This document shows, piece after piece, positions 44,417 to 55,132 of a stretch of DNA of 64,000 bases (its first letter is position 1; every line of letters begins with the position of its first letter). Below the pieces are notes generated by a model, which saw only the letters and a list, made by a program, of their open reading frames with translations, was not told the DNA's origin and did no database searches. This stretch comes from Parasphingopyxis sp. CP4 (GTDB taxonomy: Bacteria; Pseudomonadota; Alphaproteobacteria; Sphingomonadales; Sphingomonadaceae). The stretch lies in assembly GCF_013378055.1 (NCBI RefSeq), contig NZ_CP051130.1, positions 620,001 to 684,000 on the forward strand, in the 5' to 3' direction. Made by a program: the position numbers and the translations under genes.

Positions 44417-45129
44417 ACGGCGTATCCTCCCGATCACGGATTATCCTGTTCGGCGCGGTGTTTATCGTTGCCCTGCTGGCCTTGCTGCCGATGCGGACGG
44501 GAATGGAATGGCTCGGCTTGAGCGATCGCGGGGTGGCGGCACGGTCTGCAGATGGCAGTGTGTGGAACGGCCAGCTGATCGAATCTCAGTTCGGCGACGC
44601 TGCACTCGGCAATGTTGATGCAGGACTCAACCTGTTCCCGCTCATGCTAGGCCGCGCGCGGGTTGCTGTCGCTCGCAGCCCGGACAATGCGGCTATATTT
44701 GGCGATTTTCGGGGCACAATATCCGTATCCGGAATAAGCGACATGAATGCGACGCTCCCGGCCGACTGGCTATTCGCACCACTGCCAGTGTCCGCGCTCG
44801 AGCTCGAAAATGTCACCGTGGAATTCGATAACGGCCAATGCGCAGATGCAGACGGCCTGGTTCGTGCACGGATCGGTGGCAGCCTGGGCGGCATCGCCTT
44901 ACCCGAAGCATTGGTCGGCAATGCAGCGTGCGAAGATGATGCATTACTTCTGCCGCTGATCAGTCAGAGTGGCATGGAACAGATGGATGTCCGCATCTTG
45001 GCCGACGGAGACTTCTCAGCCGAATTGCGGATCACTGTGGCCAATGAAGATGCGCGGCAGCAACTGGCGCAATCCGGTTTTGCGCCGGGTCCCAATGGGT
45101 ATCAAATGTCCGTACAGGGCCGCTTCTAA
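44413..45129 (+). CDS. gspN: Type II secretion protein GspN
   Basis: A 238-residue protein with an N-terminal membrane helix (IILFGAVFIVALLALLPM), followed by a periplasmic domain with the family features SVWNGQL and GAALGNVDAGLNL-like strands. GspN is present in a subset of T2SS operons and its role is less clear than that of the core proteins. It is the last gene of the gsp array, and about 120 bases separate it from the next gene. Confidence 0.85.
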   Translation: MNGVSSRSRIILFGAVFIVALLALLPMRTGMEWLGLSDRGVAARSADGSVWNGQLIESQFGDAALGNVDAGLNLFPLMLGRARVAVARSPDNAAIFGDFRGTISVSGISDMNATLPADWLFAPLPVSALELENVTVEFDNGQCADADGLVRARIGGSLGGIALPEALVGNAACEDDALLLPLISQSGMEQMDVRILADGDFSAELRITVANEDARQQLAQSGFAPGPNGYQMSVQGRF

Positions 45130-45249
45130 CCCTGCGCCGACAAACCATTGGCCAGCATGCCGAAATTGTCCGTAGTGAAGATTTCCTAGACCGATCCCTG
45201 TTGCGCCTGTGCGCGCTGCTGTGCCAAAGTTGACGTAAAGGAGAAGCAG

Positions 45250-46077
45250 ATGACCGACCGCGTTACTATCGCCATTGACGACCAGGGTGTCGCCGATGTG
45301 CGCCTCAATCGAGCCGACAAGATGAATGCGCTTGATCCTGCCATGTTCGACGGGATTGTCGATGCGATCGATCAACTTGGCAAAGATTCCAGCCTGCGGG
45401 CGGTGGTCTTGTCCGGCGAAGGCCGGGCCTTCTGTGCAGGTCTCGATATGGCGAGCTTTGCCGGAATGGCGCAAAACAGCGCCAATGACGATGATGATGG
45501 CGGGTCGGGCTCCGATCGCCTGATGAAGCGGGTCTATGGTGATGCGAACAAGTTCCAGCATGTCGCCTGGGGCTGGCATACGCTGCCGGTTCCAGTGATC
45601 GCGGCTGTCCATGGCGTTGCCTTTGGCGGTGGCTTCCAGATTGCATGCGGTGCCGATATTCGCGTGACCGCTCCTGATACGCGCCACGCGATCATGGAAA
45701 TGAAATGGGGTCTGGTACCGGATATGGCCGGCATCCCGATCGTCCGAAATCTCGCTAGCGATGATGTGGTCAGAGAGCTTTGCTACACGGCCCGGATCTT
45801 CGATGGGACAGAAGCAAAAGAATATGGCTTTGCCACCAAGCTATCCGATGATCCGCATAGCGAAGCGATGAAGCTCGCGCACGAGATTGCGGCACAAAGC
45901 CCGGACGCGGTGCGCGCCAATAAGCGGCTCTTGAACATGTCTCGCGATCAGAATGCGCCGGAAATCCTGCTTGAGGAATCCCGTGAACAGGCCGGTGTAA
46001 TCGGCAAGCCCAATCAGATCGAAGCCGTCATGGCAGGCATGGCCAAACGGCCTGGTAACTTCAAGGATGTCGCATAG
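45250..46077 (+). CDS. Crotonase/enoyl-CoA hydratase family protein
   Basis: A 275-residue crotonase-fold enzyme. The oxyanion-hole segments are GRAFCAGLDMASF (first) and HGVAFGGGFQIACGADIRV (second). A run of acidic residues (NDDDDGGSGSD) sits in the loop between them. The usual first glutamate position appears as Glu-Met-Lys-Trp-Gly in HAIMEMKWGLVPDM, so general acid/base chemistry is plausible. Reaction could be enoyl-CoA hydration or isomerisation. A good ribosome binding site (AAGGAG) is upstream. The next gene starts directly after its stop (TAGATG). Confidence 0.88.
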   Translation: MTDRVTIAIDDQGVADVRLNRADKMNALDPAMFDGIVDAIDQLGKDSSLRAVVLSGEGRAFCAGLDMASFAGMAQNSANDDDDGGSGSDRLMKRVYGDANKFQHVAWGWHTLPVPVIAAVHGVAFGGGFQIACGADIRVTAPDTRHAIMEMKWGLVPDMAGIPIVRNLASDDVVRELCYTARIFDGTEAKEYGFATKLSDDPHSEAMKLAHEIAAQSPDAVRANKRLLNMSRDQNAPEILLEESREQAGVIGKPNQIEAVMAGMAKRPGNFKDVA

Positions 46078-47088
46078 ATGAAAGCCGGAACGCTCAAAAA
46101 GCCAGGTGGCCTGGACAATATCGTGATCGCCGACCGCGATCAGCCCGAGGCAGGTCCCGGGCAGATCCTCGTCAAAGTCAGTGCCAATTCGCTCAACTAT
46201 CATGACTATGTCGTTGCGATCGGCGGCATTCCGACAGTCGATGGCCGGATATTAATGTCTGACGGTGCGGGCGAAGTCATCGGCGTCGGCGAAGGCGTCA
46301 TGGGTTGGCAGGCCGGTGACCATGCCGTGTCCGTATTCTTCCCCGGATGGGCGGACGGACCGGGCGAGAATGAAAAACGGCTCGGTGTTCCCGGCGATCA
46401 TGCCGATGGTTTCGCTGCCGAATATGTTGCCGCGCCAGCAACGGCATTCACCAAGATGCCGAAGGGGTATAGTTTTGCCGAAGCCGCAACCTTGCCCTGC
46501 GCCGCGCTAACGGCCTGGCGGTCCTTGATGGTCGCCGCGCACACCAAGCCAGGCGATATCGTTCTGGTGCAAGGATCAGGCGGCGTTTCGATCTTTGCGT
46601 TGCAGATCGCTAAAGCGGCGGGCGCGACAGTGATTGCGACGTCATCATCAGGTGAGAAGCTTGAACGACTGACCGATCTCGGCGCCGATCATGTGATCAA
46701 TTACAAGGAAGAGCCCGACTGGGGTAAGGCCGCGCTGGCCTGGACCGCCGGACGCGGCGTTGACCATGTTGTTGAGATTGGCGGCCCGGGTACACTCACC
46801 CAATCGATCCATGCGTGTCGTACCGGCGGACATATTGGAATGATCGGGGTGCTGACTGGCCTGTCTGGCGAAGTCCCGACTGCTCTGTTTTTCCAGAAAA
46901 ATCTAGTGATGACTGGGATAACTGTCGGCAGTCAGGCTGATCAGCACGATTTGGTCGCAGCCATCGATGCCACTGGCATCAAGCCGGTAATCGATACGCA
47001 TTTCGCCTTGGATCAGTTATCCGAGGCGTTCCAGCATCAGGCGGGCCAGAAGCATTTCGGGAAAATCGTCGTCGATATTCCGGGTTAG
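46078..47088 (+). CDS. Zinc-independent MDR oxidoreductase (quinone oxidoreductase / enoyl reductase type)
   Basis: A 336-residue medium-chain dehydrogenase. The start VSANSLNYHDYV (substrate domain) and GAGEVIGVGEGVMGWQAGDH, the nucleotide segment VLVQGSGGVSIFALQIAKAA and the loop ATSSSGEKLERLTDLGADHV fit NADPH-dependent quinone/enoyl reductases. The zinc-binding cysteines of alcohol dehydrogenases are absent. It starts right after the crotonase stop, so the two may act on the same acyl substrates. Its stop overlaps the stop of the convergent MFS gene. Confidence 0.88.
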   Translation: MKAGTLKKPGGLDNIVIADRDQPEAGPGQILVKVSANSLNYHDYVVAIGGIPTVDGRILMSDGAGEVIGVGEGVMGWQAGDHAVSVFFPGWADGPGENEKRLGVPGDHADGFAAEYVAAPATAFTKMPKGYSFAEAATLPCAALTAWRSLMVAAHTKPGDIVLVQGSGGVSIFALQIAKAAGATVIATSSSGEKLERLTDLGADHVINYKEEPDWGKAALAWTAGRGVDHVVEIGGPGTLTQSIHACRTGGHIGMIGVLTGLSGEVPTALFFQKNLVMTGITVGSQADQHDLVAAIDATGIKPVIDTHFALDQLSEAFQHQAGQKHFGKIVVDIPG

Positions 47089-48290
47089 GTTCGACGCCGC
47101 AGGGCTGGTGTCATCAGCGCAAGCAAGAGCGATGCGACGATGCACCAGCCGGCCATCCAGAGCATTTGCACCGGCAATCCGATGCCCATGTCGATCAGCG
47201 CTCCGGTGATGCCGGGGCCAAGCGCCGTGGAAAACACCATCGCGGCGACAATCACTGATCGCACCGCGCCCAAATGTTTGATGCCATAGAGCTCAGGCCA
47301 CAGCGCTCCAGCGAGCGTCGAGGTGAAGCCATAGCTGACGCCGAGCAGGACCATGAAGACATAGACACCCCAGACTGGCGTCACGAGCCCCGCTGCAAGG
47401 CTGGCTATAGCCAGTGGCAGCAAGAAATACGGCAATATGCCAAGCGCACCATATCGGTCGATCAGGCTGCCGCTGATCAAGGCGAAGGTCACCGTGGTTG
47501 CTGCCATCACCGGGAAGGCAGCGGCAAAGGCCAGTGGATCATAGCCTCTCAGATCGACGAAATAGTCCTGGTGGAAGAAGATCGTCGTGCCAATGAATGG
47601 CGGAGCAAGGACGCAGAAAAGCAGCATGTAGAAATAGGGATCTCGGAGTACTTCGGCACGTGTCCAATCACGCGCAGTGCGCTCAGGTGTCGCGCTATCT
47701 TCGGCCGAGGTCGGCACGCGCTCGACCGAGAAGAGCCAAATGATCAGGGGCAGTGCAACAAGCATCAGGAACGCCGCGCCGCCAATCCACGCCATCTGCC
47801 AGCCAAAGGCTGCGGCAATGATTGCGAATGTGACCGGAAACAATGCCTCGCCCGCCTGGTGGCCCGGAACGACCAGCGACATGGCCCGCCCGCGACTTGC
47901 AGAGAACCAGCGCCCGGTTTCGGTGAGCGCGATATGCGCCATCATGCCCTGGCCAAACAAGCGCAGCAGATAGAGGGCCGCGAGCACCAGCCAGAGTATC
48001 GGCGCAAAGGCGATCAGCAGGCAGGCACCGGCGAGCGCCGGGATCACGAAGCGCGCAACTTTCCAGCCCGGCATACTGTCCAATGTTCTGCCAAGTGCGG
48101 GGAGTGTGGCGGCGCTTGCCAAGGTCGCCGTCATGTAGAGCAGTCCGAACTCGCCGTCGCTCAGATCAAATTTCGCGCGCAACTCTCCGCCGGACAATCC
48201 GATGAAGAATGTCTGTCCGAACGAGGAAAAGAAGGTGAGCAGAAATCCACCGGCGATCCATCGCGCATTGGTCCTGAGGAAAGCCAGCAT
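47085..48290 (-). CDS. Major facilitator superfamily transporter
   Basis: A 401-residue protein with 12 hydrophobic segments and MFS features: the loop 2-3 segment is replaced by LGRTLDSMPGWKVARF, and TETGRWFSASRGRAMSLVVPGHQAG resembles the cytoplasmic loop of helix 4-5 in the Nramp-like anion/monocarboxylate groups. Start ATG 48290 (MLAFLRTNARW) gives a proper first helix. A longer frame to 48374 adds 28 unconserved residues. The substrate is unknown. It is divergent from the GGT-like gene and shares the roughly 130 bases between their starts. Confidence 0.85.
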   Translation of the reverse strand: MLAFLRTNARWIAGGFLLTFFSSFGQTFFIGLSGGELRAKFDLSDGEFGLLYMTATLASAATLPALGRTLDSMPGWKVARFVIPALAGACLLIAFAPILWLVLAALYLLRLFGQGMMAHIALTETGRWFSASRGRAMSLVVPGHQAGEALFPVTFAIIAAAFGWQMAWIGGAAFLMLVALPLIIWLFSVERVPTSAEDSATPERTARDWTRAEVLRDPYFYMLLFCVLAPPFIGTTIFFHQDYFVDLRGYDPLAFAAAFPVMAATTVTFALISGSLIDRYGALGILPYFLLPLAIASLAAGLVTPVWGVYVFMVLLGVSYGFTSTLAGALWPELYGIKHLGAVRSVIVAAMVFSTALGPGITGALIDMGIGLPVQMLWMAGWCIVASLLLALMTPALRRRT

Positions 48291-48425
48291 GGCCCGTCCT
48301 TGCCCGGGTCGGGCGGCGAATGGAAGATGCGGCGTGGACGGGGCCGAGAAAAGCTGCAAAATGAAACCGGACATGGCGCCATATTGGGCCGCGCCTTTTC
48401 CCCGGGTTGAAAGGAAGCCGTCGCT

Positions 48426-50231
48426 ATGAAGAGATTGAGTGGATATCTATGCGCGGGACTCGCTGCTTTCGCAGTGTCAGTATCGGCGACGGCGATGGCG
48501 CAGACGACTGAGAGCGAAGCAACAGCCGCCACGGACTCTATTGGTGCTGGCGGGCGGCCGGTCGGCGCGGCCTGGTCTCGCAGCCCGGTATATGCACAAA
48601 ACGGGATGGCCGCGACGGCGCACCCGCTCGCAAGTCAGATTGCGATCGATATTCTTCAGGCCGGTGGCACCGCAGTGGACGGCGCAATTGCGGCCAACGC
48701 GGCGCTTGGGCTTATGGAGCCGACCGGTAACGGAATTGGTGGCGACCTCTTTGCGATCATTTGGGATCCGGAAACGGGTCGTCTCTACGGATTGAATGCG
48801 TCTGGCCGGAGCCCGATGGGGCGCAGCTATGATGATCTGCGCGAGGCATTGCGCGATGCGACGTCGATTCCACCCTTTGGACATTTACCGGTGAGCGTAC
48901 CGGGTGCCGTTGATGGCTGGTTCGAGTTGCATGGCCGATTTGGTCGGCTGTCGATGGAGGAAATACTCGCGCCATCCATCGCCTATGCCGAGAATGGCTT
49001 TCCGATGGCGCCGGTGATTGCGCATTATTTCGAGCGCAACCTGGCGCGGTTCGAAGAGCGGCTCGAGATGATCGGCGAGTTTGACAATGCCCGCGCGACC
49101 TATTTCGCAGACGGTGCGCCGGAACCGGGCGATATCTTCAGAAACCCCGATCTGGGGCAAACCTATCGCGCGATCGCGACCGGTGGCCGTGAAGCCTTTT
49201 ATGAAGGTGAAATTGCGCGGACGATCGATGCCTATATGCGGCGCATCGGCGGGGATCTGCGCTTTGAAGACTTTGCGGCCCATGAGAGCGAATGGGTCGA
49301 GGTGGGCTGTGTTGCCTATCGCGACGGATATGAATTGTGCGAACTACCACCCAATAGCCAGGGATTTGCCGCACTCCAGATGGTCAACATCTTGCGCAAT
49401 GTCGATCTGTCCCAATGGCCGCGTGGGTCCGCTGAAGTCTTGCACTACATCACCGAAGCCAAGCGCCTGGCATTCGAAGATCTTGCACGCTTTTATGCTG
49501 ACCCGGCCTTTTCCGACATTCCGATCGAAGGATTGCTCTCACCGGAATATGGTCACCAGCGTTTTTCGGAGATCGATCCGGCGCGGGCCAATCCAGAATT
49601 TCAACCCGGCGATCCGCGGATCGAAGGGGAGGGCGACACAACCTATCTGACCGTTGCCGACAGCAGCGGAATGATGGTCTCGCTCATCCAGTCCAACTAT
49701 CGCGGCATGGGCTCGGGCCTTGTCGCCGACGGGCTGGGTTTCATGTTCCAGGATCGCGGAGAGCTATTCTCTCTCGATTCAGATCATCCCAATGTCTATG
49801 CGCCGGGCAAGCGACCGTTCCAGACGATCATCCCGGCTTTTGTGATGTATGATGGCGCGCCCTTTATGAGCTTTGGCCTGATGGGCGGCGGGATGCAGCC
49901 CCAGGGCCATGTCCAGGTGCTGATCAACATGGTCGACTATGGCATGAATATTCAGGAGGCCGGAGATGCCGCGCGTCTCAATCATGATGGCGGACGGCGG
50001 CCGACTGACGATCTTGAAGGTACCGGTGCCAATCTGCTGGGTGTCTTGAGCGTCGAGGCGGGCATTCCCGATGAGACTGTCGAGCAGTTGCGCGCAATGG
50101 GGCATACTGTGGAAGTCGTGACCAACGGCATCATGTTTGGCGGCTATCAGGCGATCGCCCGGGATCCGGAAACGGGAGTCTATTCCGGGGCCACCGAAAT
50201 GCGCAAGGACGGGCAAGCCGTCGGTTACTAG
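48426..50231 (+). CDS. Gamma-glutamyltransferase-like Ntn-hydrolase, exported
   Basis: A 601-residue protein with a signal peptide (AGLAAFAVSVSATAMA then QTTES). It is an N-terminal nucleophile hydrolase of the GGT family; self-cleavage before Thr405 in GDTTYLTVAD would yield large and small chains. The small-chain segment GLMGGGMQPQGHVQVLINMV, with GGGMQPQGH, is the version seen in GGT-like acylases and oxamate amidohydrolase-type relatives rather than classical GGT. Thus substrate may be gamma-glutamyl compounds or another amide. It acts in the periplasm. A strong hairpin follows and separates it from convergent katG. Confidence 0.88.
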   Translation: MKRLSGYLCAGLAAFAVSVSATAMAQTTESEATAATDSIGAGGRPVGAAWSRSPVYAQNGMAATAHPLASQIAIDILQAGGTAVDGAIAANAALGLMEPTGNGIGGDLFAIIWDPETGRLYGLNASGRSPMGRSYDDLREALRDATSIPPFGHLPVSVPGAVDGWFELHGRFGRLSMEEILAPSIAYAENGFPMAPVIAHYFERNLARFEERLEMIGEFDNARATYFADGAPEPGDIFRNPDLGQTYRAIATGGREAFYEGEIARTIDAYMRRIGGDLRFEDFAAHESEWVEVGCVAYRDGYELCELPPNSQGFAALQMVNILRNVDLSQWPRGSAEVLHYITEAKRLAFEDLARFYADPAFSDIPIEGLLSPEYGHQRFSEIDPARANPEFQPGDPRIEGEGDTTYLTVADSSGMMVSLIQSNYRGMGSGLVADGLGFMFQDRGELFSLDSDHPNVYAPGKRPFQTIIPAFVMYDGAPFMSFGLMGGGMQPQGHVQVLINMVDYGMNIQEAGDAARLNHDGGRRPTDDLEGTGANLLGVLSVEAGIPDETVEQLRAMGHTVEVVTNGIMFGGYQAIARDPETGVYSGATEMRKDGQAVGY

Positions 50232-50236
50232 GAATT

Positions 50237-50264
50237 CTCCACCGGACGGAGAGGTCCGGTGGAG
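50237..50264. terminator. Hairpin terminator between the GGT-like gene and katG
   Basis: CTCCACCGGAC (50237-50247) and GTCCGGTGGAG (50254-50264) form a perfect 11-bp stem with a six-base loop (GGAGAG), immediately after the stop of the GGT-like gene and before the end of convergent katG. It can work in both directions. A/T-rich bases flank it, but there is no long T-run. Confidence 0.75.
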
Positions 50265-50291
50265 ATATTCAATCCAGTGGTGATCCAGCGA

Positions 50292-52688
<2,397 letters not shown>

Positions 52689-54236
52689 TTAGTGCAAATC
52701 GTGAGCGGCAAATACCTCTCTAAAAAGCCCAGCAAGCTGATCACCGAACATCTGTTGTACAGCAATGAAACGCGTACCGGTCATTCCGGGAAAGCGCCGC
52801 TTGATTTCAGCTGCTGATGCAGCTGCTTTCGCATATTCTCCGTTCAGGTGATAGGCGGCAATCACTGAAAAGAGAGTATAGATTGTAGGGGCCGGTAGGC
52901 TCATCAATCGGTCTGCATATTTGCTCGCCTGTGGTCCGTTCTCGCGAACCAGCTGGATATAGATATGGACCAATAACGGCTGCCGGGGTGACAGGTCCAG
53001 CGGATGCAGCTCGTCCGCAACATCGACATGGGCCTGGGCTTCATCGACATGGCCACCAATTGCCAGTACCCGCCCAATTTCACAGCGCACATGGGTATCG
53101 CTTGGTCCGAGCTCCACGGCGCGGTTTAGCTTGTCCATCACCTCTGCAGGACGGGCAAGCGCCATATCGGCTCTGGCGGACGTCATCACACAAAATGGAT
53201 CCGATGGATCAAGCTCATAGGCCAGTCGCGAGGTTCGATCCATGGCGGCCAATCTGGATTTTAAATCTTCCTCCCAGGAGAAGAAGAAGGACCAGATATA
53301 CATGGTCGCAAGGCCCGCATTTGCGCGCGCGTATGATGGGTCGGCGTCAATTGCATTGCTGAAATAGTTTCGTGCACCTTCATAGTCTGGGCGTCGATTC
53401 CACATCAATCGCTGCATTCCAAAATGAAAACCGTGCCAGGCGCTCAATGATTCGGGCACCTGAATTCGCGCTCGATTGAGCTCGCTTCGCTCGATATGAT
53501 GATGAATGGCACTCGCGATCCGTTGCACAAATTCTTCGCGTGCTTGATGAATGTCGCCAAGCGGTATTGAAAGTCGATCCCGCCAGATCACGGCGCCTTC
53601 ATCGGTATCGGATAGTTCGATCGACACAGAGAGTTTTTGGCCCTGTATTTCCATCTCGCCGGCAACTGAATAATCGGCGCCGAGCTCTGTTGCTAGGGTT
53701 CTGTGGTCTGTTGAAAAGGATGGAAAGCGGAAGCTCGAACCGCGCGAAACCACTCGCAATATTCGCAGTCGCGATAAGGCCGTGATCATTTCATCGGGAA
53801 GTGCCTCAGCTAGGTAAGCATTCTCCCCGCCATCAACCAACATGTGGAAGGGTTGGACGGCCACGGATGGCGGGCGCGATGAGTGCACGATGGTTCTGGG
53901 GAGTTCATTGGATGTGCTGATTGATTGTGGAGCCAGTTCCTGAACAACCGCCGAAAAGCGGAGACCCCGTCCATGAACAGTTTTGATCATCTGCTGATTA
54001 TTGTCACCGATTGCGTGACGGACAGCGTGCAGCCTCACGGAAAGGGCTGAATCACTGATCGATCGGCCTTGCCACACACCGTCGATAATCTCGTCCTTGG
54101 TAATGAGTCGGCCGCGATTTAGTATAAGAAATTGGAGAAGCGAGAGGGCTTGGGGCGTAGTGTCTACCACCACACTGTTGTGCAACAACTCGAACGTATC
54201 TGCGTCGAAGACGCAGTCTCCAAAAGTGTATCGCAT
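52689..54236 (-). CDS. Soluble winged-helix transcriptional regulator with TPR-like domain (CadC-like N-terminus)
   Basis: A 515-residue regulator. Residues 1-100 hold an OmpR/PhoB-type winged helix (VVVDTTPQALSLLQFLILNR, RHAIGDNNQQMIKTVHGRGL). A TolB-N-like/FlgO-like segment follows (VAVQPFHMLVDGGENAYLAE, RLRILRVVSRGSSFRFPSFS, LGADYSVAGEMEIQGQKLS). The rest is TPR-like helical repeats (ADPSYARANAGLATMYIWSF, ELGPSDTHVRCEIGRVLAIG). There is no transmembrane segment between the DNA-binding and sensory parts, unlike CadC or ToxR, so it is a cytoplasmic one-component regulator. Targets are unknown; the nearest downstream gene on the strand is katG. Confidence 0.88.
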   Translation of the reverse strand: MRYTFGDCVFDADTFELLHNSVVVDTTPQALSLLQFLILNRGRLITKDEIIDGVWQGRSISDSALSVRLHAVRHAIGDNNQQMIKTVHGRGLRFSAVVQELAPQSISTSNELPRTIVHSSRPPSVAVQPFHMLVDGGENAYLAEALPDEMITALSRLRILRVVSRGSSFRFPSFSTDHRTLATELGADYSVAGEMEIQGQKLSVSIELSDTDEGAVIWRDRLSIPLGDIHQAREEFVQRIASAIHHHIERSELNRARIQVPESLSAWHGFHFGMQRLMWNRRPDYEGARNYFSNAIDADPSYARANAGLATMYIWSFFFSWEEDLKSRLAAMDRTSRLAYELDPSDPFCVMTSARADMALARPAEVMDKLNRAVELGPSDTHVRCEIGRVLAIGGHVDEAQAHVDVADELHPLDLSPRQPLLVHIYIQLVRENGPQASKYADRLMSLPAPTIYTLFSVIAAYHLNGEYAKAAASAAEIKRRFPGMTGTRFIAVQQMFGDQLAGLFREVFAAHDLH

Positions 54237-54445
54237 GTGCGGCCCGATATCTTATTTTCGTTTTATCGCGGCAGCACTACCATAACCGGCAAGCAACAGA
54301 AACACGACGATTGGTCTGATTCCTTTAGAATATTTTCGCTATGGACGGATCGAGTAGTCAAGAGATCATTCAATCCCTGAATCATGCTATGATTGCTTGG
54401 TTGACGAGTCTCAATGCCCAACCCCTCTTGTCACAGGAGCGAACC

Positions 54446-55129
54446 ATGACCACCCAACTCAAGATTGACTTCATCTCTGACATATCCTGTCCCTGGTGCG
54501 TGGTAGGCCTTAAGAATATGGAGCAGGCATTGGTCGCAATCGGCGACGAGATCGAAGCCTATGTCCGCTTTGAACCGTTCGAGCTGAACCCCGACATGGC
54601 ACCCGAGGGGATCGATCGCGCCGATTATTTTGCCAGCAAATATCGTATGTCTGAAGATGAAGCGAAGCGCAGAGGTGGCGAAATCCGCGCACGGGCCGAA
54701 GAGGCAGGATTTGCTATGAATACCGGCGACCGGTTTCGGATCTACAATACTTTCGATGCGCATCGCTTGCTTGAATGGGCGATGGAAGAGGGCAAGCAAC
54801 GGAAACTCAAACACGCAATGTTTTCGGCATATTTCACTGACGGCAAGAATATGGGCGACCATGAGACGCTGGTCGAGATTGCTGAATCTGTCGGCCTAGA
54901 CGGTACGCGAGCACGGGAAATTTTGACCGGCGATGACTATGCTGGTCATGTGCGTCAGTCCCAATCGCATCAACGCGCTCGGGGTGTGCAGTCTGTGCCC
55001 ACTATCATCGTGAACGATGAATATGTGATCAATGGCGGGCAGCCGCCTGCCATTTTCGAGAAGGCGTTTCGTCATATCGCCGGCGAGGTGGCCCGCGGTC
55101 AGGCTGTCGCGGAGCCAGTTGCAAACTAG
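54446..55129 (+). CDS. DsbA-family (FrnE-like) thioredoxin-fold oxidoreductase
   Basis: A 227-residue cytoplasmic protein with the DsbA-family fold. The active-site CPWC is at residues 15-18 (DISCPWCVVGL). The helical insertion (NMEQALVAIGDEI, AKRRGGEIRARAEEAGFAMN) and the cis-Pro segment GVQSVPTIIVNDEYVINGGQ are in place. FrnE/polyketide-modifying and 2-hydroxychromene-2-carboxylate isomerase-like relatives share this build. Start ATG 54446 has CAGGAG upstream; the frame from 54341 adds 35 unconserved residues. The partner is unknown. It is convergent with the acyl-CoA ligase, three bases apart. Confidence 0.92.
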   Translation: MTTQLKIDFISDISCPWCVVGLKNMEQALVAIGDEIEAYVRFEPFELNPDMAPEGIDRADYFASKYRMSEDEAKRRGGEIRARAEEAGFAMNTGDRFRIYNTFDAHRLLEWAMEEGKQRKLKHAMFSAYFTDGKNMGDHETLVEIAESVGLDGTRAREILTGDDYAGHVRQSQSHQRARGVQSVPTIIVNDEYVINGGQPPAIFEKAFRHIAGEVARGQAVAEPVAN

Positions 55130-55132
55130 CGC

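Noticed and set aside
47274-48410. 378-codon plus-strand frame antisense to the MFS gene
   Set aside because: Charged, low-complexity translation opposite a clear 12-helix transporter.
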